Translations under genes and position numbers: made by a program
The notes under the pieces: model-generated
Told to the model about the DNA's origin: nothing
The model's input: only the letters and a program-made list of their open reading frames with translations
Databases searched by the model: none
Shown here: in pieces, positions 50,712 to 61,569 of the stretch
How positions within the stretch are numbered: position 1 is the first letter of the stretch
Layout of the letters: each line of letters opens with the position of its first letter
Assembly: GCA_030549495.1 (NCBI GenBank)
Contig: JAUIRK010000097.1
Span: 467,001 to 531,000, forward strand
Source: Nectonema munidae
Lineage: Eukaryota; Nematomorpha; Nectonematoida; Nectonematidae
DNA: 64,000 nt
Direction: 5' to 3'

Positions 50712-51934
50712 TATAATTTTATTTATATTTCATTATTCTGAATAATTTTTTATTTTAGTTGGGATATGTCCAGACTTTTTTTTTATAAAATTTATTTTAA
50801 AAAGATATTTTTTTATTTCTAGTTAGTTTTAAAAAAAGTATCAAATTAAAAACACGGGGAAATTTTGGAATATGGTAGTAATATGTAATTGATTATAGTG
50901 AATAAATGATGAGGGGTTGTCGCACTCCTTCATCATTTTGGAGTTTCCAAAGAAAGTAACTAAAAATTATGATTAGATATATACTTTTCTTGATTATTAT
51001 TTGTTATCTCCTGGTTTTGCTACACCACAAATATTTTCATGTTTACATTCAACACATTTTTCTTGAGTTTTTGTCAATTTATGATAACTTCATCGTATCT
51101 TATATATTCTAATGGCACACCGCACAACTCTTCCCTTCATTATTGATAAAGGGTTGTTGTCGTTCTTAATTATAGCGTTTATTATTTAATATACATAAAA
51201 TAATTAATTAAGGTTTTATAATGGTAATAGGCAAAATCGCCGTTAGACAAACTTTCCGGGTACCAAATTCCTTAAAAAAATTTTACTTGTTCCCTTGAGA
51301 AAAAGCTTAGCTATGGTTCGTTTCTATCTTATTCCTTAAAAAATAAAACATTGGTGTGAAATTGATTTCTTGTTCATCAATAAAAAATCGCTTTTTTGAC
51401 AAAAAAAATTCACGCGTATATTTACGAATCTTGAACTTTCCCAATTCAATTTTCCTGGTCTTATCATATGGCTAGTTTCTTCATATAAATTACATTCAAT
51501 AAACTTGTGTCATCAAAACAATATGAGATTTTTCTTGCAAAAAATAATAAGTATCGTTTTAAAGGTCTACCCAGGGCGAAAAATTTATTGTATTATTAAT
51601 ACATCATCAATAATAATTTAATCAAGATATTTTAGACGTAAATAGTTAGCTTTGCTACATTTTTTATTTCATTTCTTCATACATAATATACGTGTATTAT
51701 CACATTTAGAAGTGTTATTTACAATGTGAGGGTCGGCAAAATTAGCATTCCACATGGGCGGCATTAAAGATAAGTACGCTACCGTGGCTTACATCATCTT
51801 TTTTACAAGTTCTTGAGTTCGTGTGTAAATATTTCACTCAAAGTTTATTTGTGAAGTTATTTTGTAGCGAATTTTCTTCATTGAACAAGAGTGGGATAAA
51901 AATAAAACTAAAATAATTCAAAAAGGTTATATTA
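50712..51934. other. Intergenic AT-rich DNA downstream of separase
   Basis: No gene. A GTTAGACAAACTTTCCGGG fragment near 51243 resembles the termini of the repeat at 28395-28740. Confidence 0.5.
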
Positions 51935-53990
51935 TGCTAGGTCAGGGGCGCACATCCAGGGGGATAAAACATGTATGATGATCGCATTATACAATGTAAG
52001 ATAAGAGAATAAAAGAAGGAATGCAGACTTTCACGTCAAATATCAAAAATATTTTACAAACGATGTGAGAGCTATATAATAATAAATAATCCATTGTTTC
52101 AATATGCACACAATAAGTAAGCAATGTAAGCTCTCTTCTCTTATTCAATCTCTCACTCAAGCTCTCTTCTTTCACTCAAGCTCTCCTATCTCATTCACCT
52201 CGCTTCTCTCGAATTTGTATTTAGAGTTAAATTAAAAATAATTTATTTTATCTCATTAGAAACTAGTTTTTAGCGGAATATAAGTTCAATATTTTCAGAA
52301 CCTTATTTCATGATACCAAAGTTCAGCTATTCTAATTAATCACAGAGATTTTTGGTAAAAATTTAGTTGCATCAATACACCAAACATTTTACTCGCGTTA
52401 AAAAATTTTTCAACAAAGGTTACTTAATCTTTATCAGTACGTTTGTTACATTTTCTAATATTTGAGAACTTTAATTTTTTCTAATCAAGAATTTTTTTTC
52501 AATAGCTATTTGGGAATAAATATTTTGACTAGCTATTCAATTTAAAAGCAAAAATACTCTATTTGTTTAATATTTGAGCAGAGATATTTATTATAGTGTT
52601 CGATTGTTAAATTTTGTAAGTAACACTGTACATAATTAATTAAATCTTTTTTTTTAAGAAATTTGTTGATTATTATAATAAAAATATAATATCTAAACAA
52701 AATGTTTAAGTTGTTAAAAATGTACTTGATCTATTTATGACAGCTGTCAGAATTTTATTTGTTGACAGAAATAGTCAAAAAAAAACGCAATGATTTTCTT
52801 GTTCTCGTATACTATGTTTTTTATGTTTATGTTAGTTTAAATAGTTTATTTATGATTTTGTGTTCTTAGACTTGAATAATTTTATGAAAAGTGATTGAAC
52901 TACTATTTTTGTATACTATGATTCCTTACAAATTGTAAAAATACAAGCGTTACTAAATCACTCTATAAGGGTTAGCTACTTCAACTTTGGCTTTTGCTGC
53001 TTATAAAAATTTGAAAATATCAAATAAACTATCTCATTTTTTATGCCTCCTATTATTTTGAAATTATTCTGAGAACTGACAGTTTCATTTTAAAATAGTG
53101 AAAATTGCTTTATTAGTTCATTTTGTCTCCTTTCTCTCTTATGTTAATTGTGTAGCAAAATTTTCAATTTTAAGTAAAAGTTACCGCGGGTGTGTTTTCA
53201 TTGACAAGGCACTGATGTACCGCTTATGTCAAATTATGAACAAATTGGTATCGATGAGGAATCGAACACAGGCTTCCGTGCTGAGTCCATCATGACAACC
53301 TGCCATGCCACCCATAAAGTATGCTGTAGTGGATAAGTCAAATTAGTTTTCAAAAAACTTAAGTTATGCTGTAAAAATCTTTAGCTTTTGTTGAAGCTCT
53401 ATAACTTTTTCTGATAGGCTTTTTTTCCTTAAAAGTTATTATAAAAGGCAAATCATTGCAAAATGTTTAAAGTTATTTTACTTTTTGTAGCTTGCACCAA
53501 TTTAACTTTTAAACTATTTTTGAATGATGCTGAGAAAAATGAAGTAATGCAATCTTACTTTATTGTTTGATTTTTGTTTGCATAATTTTATCTTTATTTT
53601 ACACGCTTTTTTGAGAGTCTAACTAACTTACACTTATTCTTATACACTAAAAAGAATGAAAAAATTCTAATACCAAGTTTACTAACTTTAGTTCTATTTT
53701 ACATTTTTGATAAAAAATTACCTCTGAAAAGTTATGTAATTTGAATGTGTTTTTTATTTATTTTTCTCAATAAAACACTTTTTCATTTTTTAGGAAGAAG
53801 GAACAACTGAAAATTAATGAATGATTTTTTTCATTCAATAAAATTCCCAATATTTTTATTGTTAATTCATATCTTTATCCCTTTTCTACGCATAATTTGG
53901 AGATGGTGCGCATCTATTTGAAGTGAGAAGGAAGGAGCCTATATATGAGTCCTCATTCATTGTTGACGTTAAGCTTAATAGGGCGAGGGT
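51935..53990 (-). mobile_element. Non-autonomous hAT (TA-type target), copy 2, inverted, other end lost
   Basis: Terminus CAGGGGCGCACATCC at 51943 with flank TGCTAGGT (51935-51942), the exact reverse complement of the flank of copy 1. Homology to copy 1 in reverse order runs to about 53990 (end of the TTGACGTTAAGCTTAATAGG block). The terminus that copy 1 keeps is lost here, so each copy keeps the opposite end. There is no transposase. Confidence 0.85.
53250..53323 (-). repeat. tRNA-like pol III module inside hAT copy 2
   Basis: Reverse complement of 7303-7375, with the B box as GGAATCGAACA (53258-53268, one change) and the A-box-like block as ACAACCTGCCA at 53295-53305. It confirms that the module belongs to the hAT family. 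Confidence 0.68.
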
Positions 53991-54059
53991 AAAAAATTTT
54001 TAATGTCATAATTTAATTATTAGTTTATTTATTAAATAAAATCCTAATTAAAATTACAT

Positions 54060-54180
54060 TTCTCGCGCAGTTGTTCATCGAGGAAATGTCTATCGGTCGA
54101 AAGTTCGTTGGGCAGTTAACCTGAAGTCATAAAATTTCCGTTAGGCAAACTGTCCAGTGTCCAGCCACAAATTTGGATAT
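54060..54180. repeat. Fragment of the CAAACTGTCC-type repeat
   Basis: Contains CATCGAGGAAATGTC, TTCGTTGGGCAGTTAACC and CCGTTAGGCAAACTGTCCAG, similar to the terminal sequences of 28395-28740. It adjoins the truncated end of hAT copy 2 and may be what replaced it. Confidence 0.45.
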
Positions 54181-54339
54181 GGATATAAATATAACCTGCA
54201 ATATATTTTACTTTTAAGTGAATCTTTTTCCAACCCTACTCACGGCCCAAATTTAAATATTTATTTAATAAATACCCTCGTTCACATATGTCTTTTCTGG
54301 CTTATGTGATCCATCTTTTTTTTTTATTTATACATGAAC

Positions 54340-54640
54340 ATTATTCTTTTGTTATGATTATTTCAAATGTGTAAATATATTCATCTTCTTATAACATGAT
54401 TCATACTTACAACATTGCTTGCGATATCATCCAGCGTGCACCTCTCCAAACGTTGTTAACGGCTTCAAAATTTACTTTTCCAAATTTTAGCTAAAGAGAA
54501 CCTTCGTCCATGGAAAAAGATTTTTAAAAAAGTATTCAAAGAGTCAAGCTAAAACTCGATCATTTTTGATTTAAAGGTGTAGATAACTTATATTTTTCTC
54601 TTTCCTCACGTGTCTATGTTTCTTACTTAATTTGTATACA
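54340..54640 (+). pseudogene. Decayed genomic copy of separase exon 29901-30233
   Basis: From about 54394 the sequence follows 30030-30250 closely: TTCATACTTACAACATTGCTTGCGA against the source CATACTTACAGCATTGC, then CATCATC/ATCATCC, CTTCTTAACGACTTCAAA against GTTGTTAACGGCTTCAAA, ATTCAAAGA-TCAAGCTA and GATTTAAAGGT. It has small gaps and stops and no coding potential. The splice-donor and first intron bases (AAAG|GTGTAG against AAAG|GTATAG) are kept, so it arose by DNA duplication, not by retrotransposition of a spliced mRNA. Confidence 0.85.
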
Positions 54641-55780
54641 TTTTATAGTTTGTTTATTTACTAATCAGTTAGTTAAGTACATCGTTAACTAGTTAAATCT
54701 CTCTTGAACTATTTTTTCATAAAACGTCATAATTAATTAAACGTGTATCAAACTACGCACAAAGAGTCCAAATTAATGCTGCGAGCTCTATAAATTTTGG
54801 CCATTCAAAGACGTTGAATGTATAACTAATTCCTAATGAGTTAGTTGGCTCGTGTTACATGAATCAAAAATAATATGGAGCGGGAGTGAACAGGCATCAT
54901 AAAAGATTTTTAATCTCCATATTTTTTGCGTATATTTCAAAAACACTTTGTATTTTATATCTCTCAAATATTTTGCATCAAAAAGCATTCGATATTTGAT
55001 TGAAGCATTTGATTTTGTTTATTTTAATAAAATGTTTTTTCTTAATAAAATATGAAAATCAACACGAGTGTTTAAATGTAGTATACCATTAGTGTGGATA
55101 TTATGTATAACGCTGCTTTCCTTACAAAAGCATGGGTGCGTAAATATTTCAGGACTTCCTCTCTTCACAAGGGAGAATGAAACTATTCACCTTCCTCTTC
55201 ACATCTGCATTATATTTCGGGTTTTAATATTTTATCCTATAATCAGCCCGGATTAGGCTTTTAATATTAGCTGTACACAAGTCAAGAATTTTTCCGATAA
55301 ATTTGATACGCAAAACAAGCTTTTTTAAAAAAAAAACATGAAAAAAAAGAAAATTTCTTGTTTTTATAATATCTTTGTCCTGAAGAGTTTTAAATAAATG
55401 AAAAGAATAATAATCACAATTCTTTTATTTTATATAAAAATTTAAAAAACATTTGAAATTGTTCACCCACTCCTGAATTAATTTTAAGTCATCAGGCAAA
55501 TACCTACACTCATTCAGTCTAGTTAGGCAAAAAAATAATTTTTTAATTATCCGCAGTTATGAATAATACTTTCTCATAAACATATTTAGAAATCTTGATT
55601 ATCACTTACTCACTTGGAGACAATTTCCAGGCTTCAATCAGAATTTTAGTTCTACTTTTGGTTTGACCGAACAACCCTTTTAGAAAATATAGACGTTCAT
55701 GTCACGTAAAAATTTATTCAAGCAAGTTATTGAAAACAAATCATAGAAGTTTAAAATATGAATGAACAGAAAAAGTTCAT
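54641..55780. other. AT-rich intergenic DNA, no gene seen
   Basis: No exon, RNA gene or recognisable element. An open segment at 55068-55256 shows no family match. Confidence 0.5.
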
Positions 55781-57260
55781 TAAAATTCAATTAAATTTTA
55801 TGCAAATAGTTGGAGTCATTGAGTGGCAGTATTGACATCTTACCATTTTTATCTTCTAATAGAGAAACAAAATGCTCAAACACATTAGTTTCTAATAAAA
55901 TTTTATCTGGATGGTGGACCTACCAAACAATTCAATAGCAACTCAGCAATAGATCTAAAAGTAAGTGGGCCAAGTTTTTTGTTGGGAGTCAGCCTATAAA
56001 TTTGCCAAAACTGAGTCACACTCATCTCAATAATGTGCTTAATCATATTGGCCAGTACCGGATTTTACTTTTAATAGATCTACATTTGTGAAATATTTTG
56101 GTCCATCTCGTTTCTTTGTTATTATTATAAAACGTATTTGGCTTGGCTACATTTATCTTTTCCTCTCTCAAACATTTATACCTTCATTACTTGACCTTTT
56201 ATAAAAACCCCTTCCTTTTGACTTCAATTCTTTGACAGTAAGCAAGGGATTTTTTCTTTTATTACATCTTATTGTTCCTGTTAGTTTAATATTCATTTTT
56301 TCAAATTTTCATTTTTTAAAATAATTTATTAATAATTTATTAGAATATAATTGTTTCGTGAAAACTTCAATTTTTCTGTGAAATTTAACAAGACTTTGCC
56401 CCCGAACCAAAATTTTTCCTTTACCAGTTCTATTTCCCTTGATATTATTATGCTAAATTGTAGCTATGGAAATGCAATAGGACAAAACGAATTGGTTTTC
56501 CTTTTATGAAGTGTGTTGTTGGAAGGCTACCAAAGTAAGGAATCATGGTTTCATCAATACTATGATATTCAGTACATTAGGCGTATTTTATCAAGTTACA
56601 ATTCCATTCTTCGATAAAAGGTCAAACTTTGGCAAAATGATCTTCATCAGACAAATTAAGATTATTACAAACATGAAAATATTATTTTATCTCTCCAAAC
56701 CCTTTTCCCATCCTCGTGTTTAAAATTAAAAAGTCTCAAGAATGCAAACCTTTATACCAATATAGTCGTGCACTGAGTAAATTTACATATCTATAACGTA
56801 TATAGGAAAGCCAATAAAACAAAGAACTTCTTCTCGTGTTAAATTTAAAAGGAAGTTGTTCTGTGAAGCGTTTAAATTAAAATATATCACGTTCATATCA
56901 ATGATATTAACATTAAAAAAAGAAAAATATTGAATGTTTTAATAGAGCATTCATAATAAAATGTTCAAACTTAGGAATGAAATCACCTTAGGAAGAGAAT
57001 TTCAATTCTCTTGGCCCTTTTGCTCACTTTGGTCACTTGCGTTGCATCATCTGTCTCTTCATCACTAAATGGTCAAGTATACCTTCTGCAGCTAATTATT
57101 CATTTCAAAGTATTCTTCATCAAAATATTCTTCTTCTGAAACAATCGAACAGGATTTAACTGGGGGCCCAATATAGAATTCTTTTGTGTTTATATTCGAC
57201 TCTTCAATCATTTCCAAAATGTCTGATATTTTAAAACTCTGAAAATATTTTTTGTTAAAA
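55780..57260 (-). mobile_element. Degraded piggyBac-type transposase
   Basis: Read on the minus strand: an acidic N-terminal part near 57250-57100 (NTKEFYIGPPVKSC, then SEEEYFDEEYFEMNN); the core near 56575-56470 with EYHSIDETMIPYFGSLP, then THFIKGKPIRF, the conserved D-DE-MIPY-G catalytic block of piggyBac/PGBD proteins; and a C-terminal part near 56040-55900 (SVTQFWQIYRLTPNKKLGPL, then TFRSIAELLLNCLVG), followed by NGKMSILPLND. Many stops and frame changes separate the pieces. No TTAA termini could be fixed. A source of this type would explain the TTAA MITEs of the window. Confidence 0.8.
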
Positions 57261-59040
57261 ACCAAACGATAATAATTTTTTAATTTTGTTTTACAAACAA
57301 ATCTGTGTTCTAGCTAAATAATAATGAATGTCAAATTAGAAAAAAAGAGAAAAATTGTCGATGCTACTCAGATTTCCATATTTAACACAAAAACGAATAA
57401 ATTAAGCCAACTGTCAAAATATTTATGATGGATGTGTCGAGGAGAAACGGGCTCCCTACCGCCATGAAAGTTTTTGCAAAATTACGAGTAACAAAGCTAT
57501 AAAAGTTTCTCAATGATTCCATAAAATACCTGAAAAAAATTTAAAATAGAAAATATAAACAGATTCGGAGAAAATAGAGACGATTTGCCACAAACTACAA
57601 TACCACAAGGAGAAACTTTCAAAATTTACAACGTTTCCATAGCACTACTAATATCCTGAAACAGTGTAACTTAGCGAAACAAAGATAAAAATACATTCTA
57701 TATACACTTATCTATGTGTGTGAATTCTAAATTTTGATTTCAATAAACTCTATTCTATTCCACAAAATTAATTTCTAAAAAAATACGTGAGAAAAATCAA
57801 TATTTGAGAATATAATTAGAGTTTGAGAAAATCAATTTTATATATCATTTTACCAGGTTGATTGAATAGTTGACAAGCCGTTTTTCTGGCATTCCAAGTC
57901 GATTCCACTCCCTTAAGGATGTTAAATAATCGAGAAAGCATCTTGTATGGGCCTAAGCCACTAACGTTTAGCTCTTTCAGAACGCCTTGCGAGAGACATC
58001 CTCTCATTTATAGACGAGATGCATGAGAATTGTGAGGAGATTTTCAATGTGATGCTATCGCAAAAACTAATTCTACGCCTCTTGATATCAATATTCACCC
58101 TTAAATAACTGATTCTTTGATTAGTGGATACGATTGATTTTTCTTTGCTGATAACAAATCCTTTCTTTTCGATAGGAATGTATTTCGATTAACTAATTAA
58201 ATCGGAAAACTATACTTGCTGTATACCTCGAAAAATAAATTGTTAAGCCCTATTTATTGGAAAAGTAATAACCTTAAATAAATTTTGTTATGTGACATCC
58301 TTTATTTTACCCTTTGACAAGTCACCAAAATTTTTTCATAAAAGCACTAATATGTTGGGAGATATTTAAAAGTTTAGTAAAAAGCAAAAGTATGGTTTTA
58401 TATTCTAGCGATTGATTTAATAGTGCATACAGGATTAAGATATTCGCATAATATTCAACTGATTAATGATTTACAAGTGGACGATTCTTACTACACAAGA
58501 AATCTACGATTTTTCACAACTTATTTTGGTTCAACTTATTGAAAAAAAAGTAGATTAAATTCTGAGCCAATTAAATTTCGTTTTCTGGATTATAAATATT
58601 TAAATTGTATACAAATATCAGGCTACACCACTGAATATAACATTTTATACTTGAAAATAAAACATTCTTAAATAAATTAATAAAAATGTTATGATTTATA
58701 TAACTTTTGTAAAATGGTAATATTTGAAATTTAGAATATAGTCTACAGTCAGAGTTTGAAAATCCTAGACGCGAAAAACCAAACATCTCGTTATCAAGAG
58801 GAGGTTCATTTGGAACGAAAAAGGAATACATTCATGCACATTGGAAATTAAATTTACAATAATGACACTTCCAAATAATACTATAAAGTATCATTAATTA
58901 AATTGATCATTTTAAAAAAGTTTTAGCGTCTAAAATACACTGTAAAAAATCTGTTTAACTTATAAAGCTTTTTTAAAAAAAAAGGTGGTTTTTTAAATTT
59001 TTTTTAACGGTTAAAAAAAATTTTTTTTTTTGGTGGTTAA
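57261..59040. other. AT-rich intergenic DNA, no gene seen
   Basis: Nothing supported. Minus-strand open segments at 57816-58007 and 58571-58831 have no family match or splice support that I could make consistent. Confidence 0.45.
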
Positions 59041-59049
59041 TTTTGTAAA

Positions 59050-59145
59050 GAGTGTTTGTGTGGGGGGGGGTGAAAAGGGGGGGGGGGAGGAAAAAAAAAA
59101 AAGGAGGGGGAAAGGGGGGAGGGGGAAGGGGGAAAAAAAAAAAAT
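59050..59145 (+). repeat. Polypurine tract of G and A runs
   Basis: About 80 bases of nearly pure purine on the + strand with G runs of 4-11 and A runs up to 12. It starts after TGTTTGTGTGGGG. It could form unusual DNA structures, or be partly an assembly artefact. Confidence 0.9.
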
Positions 59146-59700
59146 AGTAAGTGAAAATTTTCAATCAAAAACTTATTCTTTGAATTCTATGCTCCAGTTA
59201 ACAAAGAAAATCTTGTTTTAGAATTGCTGAAAACAAGTAGTTGGATAGACTAGAAAAAGGGGCAAATGAGTGGAGTATCATTGACAAGGAAGCAAAGTCC
59301 TATATGTGCAAGGAATAGACAGACAAAACGCCTGCACGGTAAAGCAACTTTCATTGCTCTCAATGAAAATCAAAAATGTGAAGCTTCTTCAAACCACTCC
59401 AGTCATTTCTTCCTCAGAATTGTGTGTGTGTGTGCGAGTGTGCGAATTCATTTGAATGATAGTAATTTTTCATTCAGATGTCAAGTAGTAGGAGATATTT
59501 GATTTGTAGGCAAATGAAGGCGCTAAGCTGTGTAGTATTAGTATTAGTAGTAAATCTTTCGCGCATGTTAGGCAAATCAGCAAGCTTCATATCCTTCCTC
59601 ACGATGAGCAAGCTAGGTAGAGAGAGGGAGGGAGTATGAAGACGCTAATTCGCGATTTTCGTATTGTTGATAAGTTTTTTGACGCACCAGCATCTTCAAA

Positions 59701-60053
59701 TCAAATGCCACCATTCATCATCTCAGTACAACTCTTCCTAGTCGCAAAGAAGCATCCATCTTTTCGCTGAGTCATTTTTTTACAACTCTGCCAGAGCCAG
59801 ACTGTCAATCCTCCTTCTCCAACACCGAGAACAACACGTGTTTCTTCATTTGTTTGGTCGGAATGATGGATCACAATATTCCTCACTACTACACCTACGC
59901 GCACAGAAGTTATCATCGTGAAGAACTCCCTTCTGCTCTCTTGTCCTGTAAAAGTCCGACTCCTGAAAATAGGACTCCAATGGCCAAGGATAGAAATCTG
60001 TTGAAGCGCGTCTACAAGTTCATTTCCTGCTGGCCCAAGTTTCAAAGGAAAAG
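59701..60053 (-). CDS. Unrecognised candidate terminal exon on the minus strand
   Basis: An open segment of about 115 codons ends at a TGA (59701-59703) and begins near KLGPAGNELVDALQQIS. It continues ILGHWSPIFRSRTFTG, MITSVRVGVVVRNIVIHHSD, TRVVLGVGEGGLTVWLW. A possible acceptor (ACAACTTTTAG) lies upstream near 60075 on the minus strand. The codon pattern and higher GC than the surroundings suggest real coding sequence, and 59250-59700 could be its 3' UTR. I do not recognise the product. The plus strand is also open over 59854-60207 and would give a different protein, which I think less likely. Confidence 0.35.
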
Positions 60054-60239
60054 TATGTTCAAGTTTATCCTAAAAGTTGTATTAATCTTATCTCAATTTA
60101 TCGAGAGGTGGCCCAACGTAAATTCTGATCTTGACATATGCATCTGTTTGGTTATCCAAGATCCATTCAGATCAATGCACCACGTCTCCAAAGTGTGCGG
60201 GATCTAGAAATTGCACCGTTCAATCAGATAAACATGGGA

Positions 60240-61070
60240 TGGGTTCCTCCTACTGAATTTATATCTGCTTATATTTCGTTATTTTTAACCCAAAATATAT
60301 AATAAATAAAGATAACTTTAAGTGCTTGATAGACGATATCAATTTGAAATGGCAAAAAGTCAACCATACAGCCAAGTGATATGACCACCAATATATTCGC
60401 ATTTGCATACAAAATAATATAAATATGGAGAATAAGAATTTTTTGTTTTGAAAATGAGTATTCCTTAGTGTTGAGAGATATCCTGGTTTTTCGGGATATT
60501 ACGGATTTTACAATTGCTTAACGGAAGGCCTAAGGATTTATAGAAGAATTCCGATTTTTATGCTTACTGTAAATCAAGAAATGTGTTTTTTTCGCGAGCA
60601 TCCATATAAATTTATGAAAAAAAGTTTCAGATTTATATATTCGCTAGCTATATTTTTGCGAAAATAAGAATGTCGTGAAAAATTCATTATTTTCAGTATT
60701 TATGCCCTTTTTTATTATTATAAAAAATGATCTTTTACTTTCAAAGTATTTTTGCATATTAATTATCTTTGTAGGGAATAAAAAATTTGTTTTTGACTTT
60801 TTTCAATACCCTATTTGTTCCGGTTTGATAGTGTAAAAATCTAACACGCTTAGTATTGCTATTAGCTTCAGAGAATTCAAAAAACAGTTCCCAACAATAA
60901 CTCTAGCAATGCTTGTTCAAAGCACTGCAAGTCTCAAGCTACCAGTTGATAAAATTGCACAAATATACTTAAAGCCGGCTCCGTTTGATCGCACCACAAC
61001 ACGACATTTCATCGACAAATTATTTTGTTACCTGCTTAGCAACTATTATTAACTTATACTCTCATCCGCT
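60240..61070. other. AT-rich intergenic DNA, no gene seen
   Basis: No exon or element with recognisable ends. Confidence 0.5.
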
Positions 61071-61073
61071 ATT

Positions 61074-61336
61074 GCGAGTACCAAGGAGGGATCTTTTCGT
61101 TTAGACGGCCACATCAAGTAATCACCATTTGTCTGCCTTTTATAGTTATGTCCTGGTTGCCAAATTCTAAGGAAAATTCTCTGCGTTTATCCACATTTTG
61201 TTGTTTATAAAAGGAAACGGAAATTAAAAAAAATTAATAACTTCCAGGTTACTACATATTTCCTATTAAGAAATGGTGATTACTTGATGTGGCCATCTAA
61301 ACGAAAAGACCCCCCCCCCCCTCCAGGAGTACCCAC
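61074..61336. mobile_element. MITE with long inverted ends (TCTTTTCGTTTAGA)
   Basis: Left arm 61091-61130 (ATCTTTTCGTTTAGACGGCC, then ACATCAAGTAATCACCATTT) is matched in inverted order by 61271-61310 with two differences. Outer sequences GAGTACC and GGGTACT extend the symmetry to about 61074 and 61336. A C12 run sits next to the right arm. The internal part is about 140 bp and non-coding. Class not determined. Confidence 0.85.
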
Positions 61337-61429
61337 ATGAAAACAGCAATGAAATGATATTATATAATAGCTTTTTTAAACTAACTACCTCCATTGATAT
61401 ATGTCAGGCGATTCTTAGGAAAATGCCCA

Positions 61430-61566
61430 AACCTGAAAATTGCAGAACTAAGAGAAGCAGTGTGATAGATAGCATGAGATGATATAATCATCTGATATAG
61501 ATATATAAAATTCTATCGAAAAAAACGGACGATTAGTGTTAAAAATTTTGGTCCTCAAAGGGTTAA
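61430..61566. mobile_element. TTAA MITE, family C, left end decayed
   Basis: The right end reads GTCCTCAAAGGGTTAA with the TTAA at 61563-61566. The body has ATATATAAAATTCTATCG and ACGGACGATTAGTG, matching 26952-27075 and 31225-31349. The left boundary is approximate. Confidence 0.7.
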
Positions 61567-61569
61567 CGC

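Noticed and set aside
59854-60207. Plus-strand open segment of 117 codons
   Set aside because: It overlaps the minus-strand candidate, has irregular composition and no splice or family support; the minus strand is the better reading.
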